64,000 nt of DNA from CAZGOM01 sp964527265 (lineage in GTDB: Bacteria > Planctomycetota > Phycisphaerae > Phycisphaerales > Phycisphaeraceae). Both the position numbers and the translations under genes were made by a program. The notes under the pieces are model-generated. The model had not been told where the DNA came from and made no database searches. It worked only from the letters and a program-made list of their open reading frames with translations. The DNA lies in assembly GCA_964527265.1 (NCBI GenBank), contig CAZGOM010000008.1:1-64000 (forward strand), in the 5' to 3' direction. Below, piece by piece: positions 57,673 through 64,000 of the stretch (positions within the stretch are counted from its first letter, which is position 1; the number at the start of each line of letters is the position of its first letter).

Positions 57673-60282
57673 ATGCCAGCAGTCAGTTACGATGGTCGTA
57701 GTTTTCAGATTGACGGCAAACGGGTATGGTTGGTATCCAGGACGTTTGAGTACTTTAAGTATGCTCCTGGTCAGTGGTTAGGATTGTTAAATGGGATACG
57801 CGCCAATGGATTTACGGGTGTGTGCCTGCCTGTGCCCTGGGGACGGGTGGAGGTGAGTCCGGGGAAGTTCAGCTTTGGGGGGGAATTGGACATTCAAAAG
57901 GTGGTGCGGCTGGCGGGGGAGGTGGGGTTGCATTGTGTGTTAAACCCGGGGCCGGCGAACATGGCCGGGCAAGAAGTGGCGGGGATGCCAAGCTGGCTGC
58001 TGGGGGTGGCGGGGGTCAAGTTGCGGGAGGGGAATCCGGCGTTTTTGTCGGCGGTGTCGCGTTATTACAGTGCACTTTGGGAGCAGGTGAGGGATTTGCA
58101 GGCGGCGAGCGACACGGGGCCGGGGGCGTCGAGCAAGACTGGTCCGATCCTGCTGGTGAAACTGGAGGGGAGCTGGATCAGCCATCAGTCGCCGGAGGTG
58201 CCGGATTACCTGCGTGAGCTGGCGCGTTTTCATCGGGAGGACGGATGCCGTGTGCCACTGGTGCTGTCGAACATGATGTGGCACCGTTTGGATACGGTGG
58301 TGAGCGCATGGAACACCAAGCGGCATGTGCTTTCAACGGCGCGGCAGTTGGGAGCGGTGCAGGAGGAGTCGCCGCGTGTGTTGTTGGATCTGGGGTTTGA
58401 GCCAATGGGTGAGGAAGGGAAGCCGGGAGGGGAGGCCCAAGAGATCAGCGCGGGGCAGATTGCGCAGGCGCTGGCCGGCGGGGCGCAGATGAACCTTCCG
58501 GCGGCGGGGGGAAATGTGACGCCTGAGGCGCGGGGAGTTTTGAACTTTGCCTCGTCGTTTAGTTCGCTGTTCGCGAATTTGAATGTGTCGTCGAATGTGC
58601 CAGTGGTGGATCCTTCGATGACGCAGGCGCAACCGGGGATGTTTTCGCTGGTGGGGCAGTCGGGGAGCCAGGGAGAGGTTTTCTTTCTGTTTGGGACGCA
58701 TGGGAAAGGCGCCAAGGGGGGGCCGGTTTCGGTGATGCTGACCAATGGGAGCAAGGTGGGGATTGTGCCGGGGGCGCATGGCGTGGCTTGGGGTGTGCTC
58801 GACGCGCGGCTGCCGGGGGTGGGTGGTGAACTGTCGACGACGATGAGCCCGATGGCGTGGCATTTGCGGAAGATGCTGGTGGTGCGGGCGGCGCATGAGG
58901 GGCATGTGATTGTGAGCGGCACGAAGCTGGGTGTGCCGGCGGCCACGGAGAAGGCGCCGAGCGTGGTGGCTGAGCAAGGGGTGGTGATCGTGGGGTTGAG
59001 CCAGGAGCAGAGCGAGCGGTTCTGGTTGGTGGGGGATGGTGTGGTGGTGGGGCCAACGGGATTGGACAGTGAAGGGAACCCGGATTTGTCGACGGCGGGG
59101 AAGAATGCTTTGCACATCGGGTTGGATGGGAAAGTGAAGGCGCTGAAGCCCGGCAAGGCGGCGACGGGCAAGGAGGCGAAGGGGGCGCAGGTTTCGCCGT
59201 GGCGCGTGGCTGGTGCACTGGAGGGGGTACTGCCTCTAGATGCGTTTGTGCGCGGATCGGCGGAACGAACGGTGGAAGGGGTGAGTCCGGCATTGAGCGC
59301 GGGGTGGCATGAGGTGAGGCTGGCCAAGGCGCTCAAGGAACAGAAACTGATCGCACCGGAATGGGGAGATGAGGTGATGCTGTACACGCCGGAGGGGAAG
59401 GTATTGGGGCGGTTGAGTTCGGATAACCCGAGGCTAAAGACTGCTTTGCCGGAGCGGGTGCTGGTGTTTTCGCGGCGTCAGCGGAGAGTGGGGCTGACCG
59501 AGTGGCCGTTTCAGAAAGCGAGCGGGCCAGTGGGCGGGCTGTATGTGGAGGGGGCGGCGATCAAGGTGGAGGTGACTCAGACGCCGGTGCCGAAGATTGA
59601 TTTGTGGGAGCATCAGGCGTTTTTGCCGTTTGTGAGCAAGCATATGTTTTCGCGTTCACGGGCTTATAAGGCCATTTTTAAGACGAATGCGGCGCGGTTG
59701 TGTGTGCGGTGGCGGATTTCCCAGTCACCCATGGCGGTGTTACTCAACGGGACATTCGTGGGAATGATCCCGGCGCATGCCGATCTGAATGAACGCGGCC
59801 TGGTGCTGCATGAAGGGATTGGGTTAAAACGCGGAAACAACGATCTGGTGATAATGGACGTATACAGCACAGTGGAACCACAGGAAGCCGTGGCGAAGAA
59901 GAATTCGCCTGAGTTGGTTGAGCTGGGGGCGGATGTGCTGGCTGCGGGAACATGGCGTGGTATTGCGCCGATTGTGCCGGCTGACACGGCGTTTGCGGAC
60001 GCGGCGAAGGCGAAGATCAAGATCGGGCCTGCGTGGTTCAAGTGCACGATTAAGGCGGATGTGCCGACAGAATCAGTGATGCTGGCGATTTTGGATGTGG
60101 TGGTGAATGAAGTGCTGTTCAACGGGAAGCGTGTGACGCGGGTGGAGCATGGATTTGGTGGGGAGGGGACCGATCGATTTGAGCTTGAGCCGGCGATGTT
60201 TGTGGAAGGCGGCGTGCAGGAGCTGGTGCTTTTGAGCGTAGATGCGAAAGCGCCTGGGAAAGTCTCGCTGACGTCATTATGA
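57673..60282 (+). CDS. GH35 beta-galactosidase-like protein with altered catalytic residues
   Basis: 869 residues. The N-terminal TIM-barrel part (FQIDGKRVWLVSRTFEYFKYAPGQWLGLLNGIRANGFTGVCLPVPWGRVEVSPGKFSFGGELDI, LHCVLNPGPANMAGQEVAGMPSWLL) follows the GH35 order. The acid/base motif Q-V-E-N-E-Y-G is replaced by LLVKLEGSWISH, and the nucleophile strand S-E-F-x-x-G-W by LLDLGFEPMGEE, so both Glu seem lost; GGAQMNLPAAGG retains the later GASVNLY..GG stretch. The C-terminal 400 residues are beta-rich jelly-roll-like. Probably a non-hydrolytic sugar binder, or a re-evolved active site. Confidence 0.7.
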   Translation: MPAVSYDGRSFQIDGKRVWLVSRTFEYFKYAPGQWLGLLNGIRANGFTGVCLPVPWGRVEVSPGKFSFGGELDIQKVVRLAGEVGLHCVLNPGPANMAGQEVAGMPSWLLGVAGVKLREGNPAFLSAVSRYYSALWEQVRDLQAASDTGPGASSKTGPILLVKLEGSWISHQSPEVPDYLRELARFHREDGCRVPLVLSNMMWHRLDTVVSAWNTKRHVLSTARQLGAVQEESPRVLLDLGFEPMGEEGKPGGEAQEISAGQIAQALAGGAQMNLPAAGGNVTPEARGVLNFASSFSSLFANLNVSSNVPVVDPSMTQAQPGMFSLVGQSGSQGEVFFLFGTHGKGAKGGPVSVMLTNGSKVGIVPGAHGVAWGVLDARLPGVGGELSTTMSPMAWHLRKMLVVRAAHEGHVIVSGTKLGVPAATEKAPSVVAEQGVVIVGLSQEQSERFWLVGDGVVVGPTGLDSEGNPDLSTAGKNALHIGLDGKVKALKPGKAATGKEAKGAQVSPWRVAGALEGVLPLDAFVRGSAERTVEGVSPALSAGWHEVRLAKALKEQKLIAPEWGDEVMLYTPEGKVLGRLSSDNPRLKTALPERVLVFSRRQRRVGLTEWPFQKASGPVGGLYVEGAAIKVEVTQTPVPKIDLWEHQAFLPFVSKHMFSRSRAYKAIFKTNAARLCVRWRISQSPMAVLLNGTFVGMIPAHADLNERGLVLHEGIGLKRGNNDLVIMDVYSTVEPQEAVAKKNSPELVELGADVLAAGTWRGIAPIVPADTAFADAAKAKIKIGPAWFKCTIKADVPTESVMLAILDVVVNEVLFNGKRVTRVEHGFGGEGTDRFELEPAMFVEGGVQELVLLSVDAKAPGKVSLTSL

Positions 60283-60372
60283 GTATTCGGGTGGAGTAGA
60301 GACCGGGCAGCAGGCTGATTTGTTAAAAATCCGTTGCATGGCACGTCGGAGTGCCGTGTAGTTGTGAAGATC

Positions 60373-61761
60373 TCAGCGCTTTTTGCCGTCGGAAATCGGA
60401 CGGGTCTTTTTATTGTCGAGGGCTCCCGAGCGTGAACCAGAGCTGGAACGCGGGCTATTCGAATTGGGGATGGGGCGAGTCTTTTTGTCGAAGAAACCAG
60501 CGCCTTCGGGGTTTTCTTCCACCATGGTGATTTCGGCTTCCTGACGTGGCAGGGCCATGATCTGGCTTTCGCTGGCGGTGAAGGTCAGGTCATCTGTGGT
60601 CTTGGCTAATCGTTCGTTTAACACCTGGCAGAGGGCCCAGAGGAGCCGGCTGGTGATTTGCGGTTCATTGGTGAGGAGCTTGCGGAAGTTGGCGCGTGTG
60701 AGCTCAAGCATACGGGAAGGCTTGTTGGCGACGACGTCGGCATGGCGGGGGCCGCCGTTGATGAGGCCCATTTCACCAAAAAAGGTGCCGGGGCCGAGCT
60801 CAGTGATTTTTTTGCCGTTCTTGGAGACGGAGAAGGAGCCTGTGATGGCGACGAACATGCTGTCGTCATCATCGCCTTCGGAAACGATTTTTTCGCCGGT
60901 CTTAAAGTCCCGGATTTTCATCATGCCCAGGACTTTGATGAGCTCATGGTCGTTTAAAAGCTGAAGCGGAGCGCAGACGCGCAGGGGAGCGACGCGCTCC
61001 ATGAGCGCGGCATCAGAGGCGGCTTCCGGGTTGACCGGTGTCTGCACTGCAATGGCCGTGAGCAGGCCGGGCACATTGTGCTCTTTGGCAAAACCGATTT
61101 GCACCTCAAGCTCTGCGTTGGGGTTTTCTGCTTCAACAACAGCGCTGAGGTTCTTGCCCTTGGCCCAGAAGCTGGCGAGGGAATTGGAAGCGAGGATGTA
61201 CCAGTCGTTGGGCTCGGTTTCGATGTGGATGACTTCAATTTTCTGCATCATCGAGAATGCGCCGGAGTCATCCTCCCCCGTTGATTCGGGCATGGGAGGC
61301 TTGGAAGGCTCAGGCAAAACGGTGGGGTTGAAGTGGCGAACCTCACCATTGCGGATCTGATAAAGACCGGTGGAACTGCGATTGCGGGCGATGACTGCAT
61401 GATTGCCGGCGAAATAGAGAAGCGTGAGCTCCGGCGGGGCAACAGGGCCGGTGGAGTGCATGCGGCGGACGCGGAACGACTCCTGATGGGCGCGGATTAA
61501 GGCCAGTTCAACCACCATGGAGGCACGGACGCGGTGGTAATAGCTGGGTTGCTGGGCGTAACGGCGGAGGATTTTGACGTGGTCGAGGATGAATGAAAAG
61601 GCCGTCCGGCGCATGGCTTCGGCAGCGCGTTCGTTGTTGGATGAGTCAGTCAAGCCGTCGAAGAGGCCAATGAGGCCAAGCGACTTTTCGTAGCAGGTGG
61701 CGGGGCGGTCCTTGCCAAGAAGGTCCGCGACGTTCGAGATAGCCAACACGGCCTGAGTCAT
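60373..61761 (-). CDS. cyclic-nucleotide-binding protein with PP2C-like N-terminal region
   Basis: 462 residues from ATG 61761. Residues about 280-400 are a CNB domain (MKIRDFKTGEKIVSEGDDDDSMFVAITGSFSVSKNGKKITELGPGTFFGEMGLINGGPRHADVVANKPSRMLELTRANFRKLL), with the phosphate-binding-cassette-like FGEMGLINGGPRHADV. The N-terminal 250 residues resemble a degenerate PPM/PP2C phosphatase (GLFDGLTDSSNNERAAEAMRR; YFAGNHAVIARNRSSTGLYQIRNGEVRHF; NDWYILASNSLASFWAKG), with metal Asp positions apparently lost. Ends with two copies of a KKTRPI motif in a Ser-rich tail. No DNA-binding domain, so not a Crp-type regulator. Confidence 0.72.
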   Translation of the reverse strand: MTQAVLAISNVADLLGKDRPATCYEKSLGLIGLFDGLTDSSNNERAAEAMRRTAFSFILDHVKILRRYAQQPSYYHRVRASMVVELALIRAHQESFRVRRMHSTGPVAPPELTLLYFAGNHAVIARNRSSTGLYQIRNGEVRHFNPTVLPEPSKPPMPESTGEDDSGAFSMMQKIEVIHIETEPNDWYILASNSLASFWAKGKNLSAVVEAENPNAELEVQIGFAKEHNVPGLLTAIAVQTPVNPEAASDAALMERVAPLRVCAPLQLLNDHELIKVLGMMKIRDFKTGEKIVSEGDDDDSMFVAITGSFSVSKNGKKITELGPGTFFGEMGLINGGPRHADVVANKPSRMLELTRANFRKLLTNEPQITSRLLWALCQVLNERLAKTTDDLTFTASESQIMALPRQEAEITMVEENPEGAGFFDKKTRPIPNSNSPRSSSGSRSGALDNKKTRPISDGKKR

Positions 61762-61819
61762 GAAGCCTCGTTGTGTGGATGTTATGCGTATCCCCTGACA
61801 CATCATAGCTCATCGTTAT

Positions 61820-61847
61820 GGGTTTCGGGCTCCGGGTTTTGTGTTTC
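61820..61847 (+). repeat. heptamer-period array 11 (GGGTTTC GGGCTCC GGGTTTT GTGTTTC)
   Basis: Four units between two minus-strand genes; again G-rich on the plus strand. Confidence 0.65.
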
Positions 61848-61854
61848 GAATCAA

Positions 61855-61890
61855 GAAAAAACGATAGGTCGGCGTTATGCCGACCCATCG
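61855..61890 (-). terminator. intrinsic terminator of the fucosidase gene
   Basis: GGTCGGC (61867-61873) pairs with GCCGACC (61879-61885), extended by CGAT/ATCG, then an A-run 61855-61861 that is a T-run on the minus strand. Lies about 60 bp after the fucosidase stop. Confidence 0.88.
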
Positions 61891-61951
61891 TCAAAGTTAA
61901 ATGGCGAAAAAGACACGGTGCGAATCGGAATCCGACCGGGGGCACCGATTC

Positions 61952-63253
61952 TCAGTCCTTGAGAAACATTTCGATGACGGGATAGGTGACGTTGGGACGA
62001 TGGACAGGGAGGCGGAGCGTGAGGGTGTCGGCGGGGATTTTGTCGCTGCGGTGGTGGCCGTAGAGCTGTTCGGGGGCCTGGACTTCCGAGCCGTCGTGGA
62101 GGAATTGGGCGTAGTCGATCTTGCCGGCAAAGCCTGGAAGGTGGAGTTCAACGTAGGGCCAGTTCAGGATGTGGAGGTAGAGACGTTTGGTTTCGGGGTT
62201 GTAGGTGAGGCGGCAGTCCTGGGGGCATTTGAACTCGGCAGGCGCCTGGGTGCAGCCGTGGATGGCGCGGTCGTGATGGCTCATCCAATTGCCGATGCCG
62301 GCGAGGCGTTCAAGGGCGCGGTAGTCGAATTCCCCGCGCGAAGTGGGGCCGACGTTCAGGAGGAGGTTGCCGCCCTTGCTGACGGTGTCGATGAGCATGA
62401 AGATGAGTTGTTCGACGGATTTCCAGGTCTGCTCATCGCGGAAATACCCCCAGGAGCCGGAGAACGTCTGGCAGGCTTCCCAGACGACGGGAGTGCCTTT
62501 GTGGTGGATCCATCCGTAGGGCTGGAACTGTTCGGGGGTTTTGAAATCCCAGCCTTCTTCAAGGTCAAGGCGGTCATCGAGCATGATGTCGGGCTGGAGT
62601 TTACGGATGAGCTTGTAGAGTTTTTCGGATTCCCAATCGTCCTTGCCTTTGCCGGAGCCATCAGGCATGGGGAAGGAATAATCGAACCACATGATGTCGA
62701 CTTTGCCGTACTTTGTGAGGAGTTCCTTGGCTTGCTCACGGATGTATGCGGCGTATTTCGCCTGGGTGCGGCCTTTGTTGATGGCGGCGCGTTCTTCGTC
62801 GGTTTTGGAGGTGTAAGGGCCGACGTGCTTGTCGACGATGTATTCGGGGTGGTGCCAGTCGATGACGGAGTAGTAGAAGCCGGTGCGCAGGCCGCGGTCG
62901 TTGAAGGCCTTGACCATGGGCTTGATCAGGTCGCGCTTGGCGGGGGTGTTTGTGGCCTTGAAGTCGGAGTGCTTCGTATCCCACATGCAGAAGCCTTCGT
63001 GGTGCTTGGTGGTGACGACGAAGTATTTCATGCCGGCATGGGCGGCGGCATCAGCCCATTTCTCAGGATTGTAAAGATCGGGGTCGAAGCGCTTGAAGTA
63101 GCGTTTTTCGTAGACATCGGGTGGGATTTGTTCATATTTCTGGACCCATTCATGGCGGCTGGCCAGGCTGTAGAGGCCCCAGTGGATGAAGAGGCCGAAA
63201 CGTTCTTTGGTGAACCAGGAAGTGTCGCCGGGGGTTTTCAGGGTTTTGAGCAT
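61952..63253 (-). CDS. alpha-L-fucosidase (GH29)
   Basis: 433 residues. GH29 TIM-barrel pattern: WFTKERFGLFIHWGLYSLASRHEW, YFVVTTKHHEGFCMWDTKHSDFKATNTPAKRDLIKPMVKAF, GFYYSVIDWHHPEYIVD, and IMWFDYSF with the nucleophile Asp near residue 190. Cleaves terminal alpha-L-fucose from glycans. There is no signal peptide, so it may act on imported sugars. The upstream oxidoreductase gene, 43 bp away on the same strand, suggests co-transcription for fucose use. Confidence 0.92.
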   Translation of the reverse strand: MLKTLKTPGDTSWFTKERFGLFIHWGLYSLASRHEWVQKYEQIPPDVYEKRYFKRFDPDLYNPEKWADAAAHAGMKYFVVTTKHHEGFCMWDTKHSDFKATNTPAKRDLIKPMVKAFNDRGLRTGFYYSVIDWHHPEYIVDKHVGPYTSKTDEERAAINKGRTQAKYAAYIREQAKELLTKYGKVDIMWFDYSFPMPDGSGKGKDDWESEKLYKLIRKLQPDIMLDDRLDLEEGWDFKTPEQFQPYGWIHHKGTPVVWEACQTFSGSWGYFRDEQTWKSVEQLIFMLIDTVSKGGNLLLNVGPTSRGEFDYRALERLAGIGNWMSHHDRAIHGCTQAPAEFKCPQDCRLTYNPETKRLYLHILNWPYVELHLPGFAGKIDYAQFLHDGSEVQAPEQLYGHHRSDKIPADTLTLRLPVHRPNVTYPVIEMFLKD

Positions 63254-63296
63254 GGGTGGAACCTTGTTGAGGGATTAAGTTGGATGAGTGAGGTAT

Positions 63297-64000
63297 TTAT
63301 ACCGCGTGAGCCCAAGGCTGGGATTGCGTTTCCACGGGTGCGCCTGTGGAGGCGGCCTGCTGGCTGATCAGATCCAGGTAGGTGTCCTGACAGGCTTCAG
63401 CGAGGGAGTAGAAGGATTCGCCGGTGCGGGCGTAATGGGCGGTGCGAAGGAGGCAGTCGCCTATGGCGATTTCATCGTCAGTGAGACGGCCGGGAGCGAG
63501 GGGGTTTTTGTAGTGCCAGGCGTCGCCGATTTGAATGCCTTTGAGGTAGAGGCCTTCGAGGTTGCCTGCGGGGCCGGCTTCGTGGCGAGTGAGCTGGGTG
63601 CGGATGGGGGTGAGGTGGTCGATGAGCCAGCAGGCGGAATCATTGTTGATTTCGCCGCGCGTGCCGCGGATGAGGAGGCGGGGGGCGCGGATGAAAGAGA
63701 AGTATTGGTCGCCGGTGAAATCCATGATGCCGAGCTTGTCGGTGAAGTTGAAGGTGGCAAAAAACTGGCTGGAATTAACGATGTTTTCTTTGTCGGGATG
63801 GCCGACGCGACCGCGGCCCTGAACGATTTTGGAGACGAAGGAACGGGCGGTGATTCTGGCATTTTCGGCCTTAAGGCCCAGGAAGCGGCGCATGAGGCTG
63901 ATGCCGTGATAGCCGTGGGCGATGGAGACTTGGGCCTGGGAGATATCGCCGAGTTTGCCGGACTGGATGAGGGAGAGTTTTGCTGCGTGATGGGGCTGGA
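63297..64000 (-). CDS. Gfo/Idh/MocA-family oxidoreductase, partial (N-terminus beyond window)
   Basis: The C-terminal domain of a Gfo/Idh/MocA protein is visible: KLSLIQSGKLGDISQAQVSIAHGYHGISLMRRFLGL, then RLLIRGTRGEINNDSACWLIDHLT and the final helix EACQDTYLDLISQQA. These enzymes usually oxidise or reduce sugars and inositols with NAD(P). The frame continues past base 64000 without a stop; the Rossmann domain is not in view. Immediately upstream of the fucosidase on the same strand. Confidence 0.85.
   Translation of the reverse strand, partial: QPHHAAKLSLIQSGKLGDISQAQVSIAHGYHGISLMRRFLGLKAENARITARSFVSKIVQGRGRVGHPDKENIVNSSQFFATFNFTDKLGIMDFTGDQYFSFIRAPRLLIRGTRGEINNDSACWLIDHLTPIRTQLTRHEAGPAGNLEGLYLKGIQIGDAWHYKNPLAPGRLTDDEIAIGDCLLRTAHYARTGESFYSLAEACQDTYLDLISQQAASTGAPVETQSQPWAHAV

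Overview
The window is high-GC bacterial chromosome that reads most like a planctomycete, probably class Phycisphaerae. The signs are a DUF1800/DUF1501 (Tat-exported) gene pair, secreted proteins with a prepilin-type N-terminus and an H-x(n)-DG tail, PQQ-type propeller lipoproteins, sugar and polysaccharide genes (GH29 fucosidase, sialate O-acetylesterase, GH35-like protein, sialidase-fold protein), and many single genes rather than long operons. I see no phage, no CRISPR array, no tRNA or rRNA gene and no intact insertion sequence.

Layout. 0-6 kb: class I aldolase (partial), a two-gene heterodimeric ABC exporter, a His-rich Rieske ferredoxin and a small P-loop kinase. 6-9.2 kb: a ParDE-type toxin-antitoxin pair, a small inverted-repeat element, clpX and a SHOCT-domain membrane protein. 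9.2-13.5 kb: trigger factor, then the divergent rplK-rplA-rplJ-rplL cluster closed by a terminator. 13.6-20.4 kb: two prepilin-like proteins, pdxH, a membrane protein carrying a ribosomal L7/L12 C-terminal domain, trmL, proB and a sialidase-fold protein. 20.5-27.3 kb: three tandem paralogous lipoproteins (propeller plus HEAT). 27.5-33.2 kb: nadB, a secreted protein made of 19 decapeptide repeats, DUF1800 and DUF1501. 33.4-44 kb: mostly minus-strand genes (ispE, a 904-residue membrane protein with a Tudor/Agenet-like tail, two alpha/beta hydrolases, an FMN split-barrel protein, an Ntn-hydrolase-like protein and a soluble GHKL kinase). 44.2-51.6 kb: an HMA lipoprotein with an outer-membrane protein, a redoxin, an M24-fold protein, ribH, and a copper operon copZ-csoR-copA behind a CsoR-type operator. 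51.6-64 kb: sialate O-acetylesterase, an RND/ABC-type adaptor with a TolC partner, a GH35-like protein with apparently missing catalytic residues, a cyclic-nucleotide-binding protein, GH29 fucosidase and a partial Gfo/Idh/MocA oxidoreductase.

How parts work together. copZ-csoR-copA is a standard Cu(I) sensing and export unit; the HMA lipoprotein/outer-membrane pair 3 kb upstream may add an envelope metal step. tolC and the HlyD-type adaptor form two parts of a tripartite exporter whose inner-membrane pump is not here. The fucosidase, sialate esterase, sialidase-fold protein and oxidoreductase fit breakdown of decorated glycans.

Most unusual. (1) The 19 x 10-residue NNNERFPISG protein, whose copies differ mainly at silent sites. 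(2) At least eleven intergenic arrays with a 7-bp period (GGGTnnn-like), all G-rich on the same DNA strand whatever the gene direction. (3) The membrane-tethered L7/L12-CTD protein with an 8-bp tandem repeat in its leader. (4) The three propeller-HEAT lipoproteins. (5) An intrinsic-terminator-like hairpin inside the N-terminal coding region after tig.
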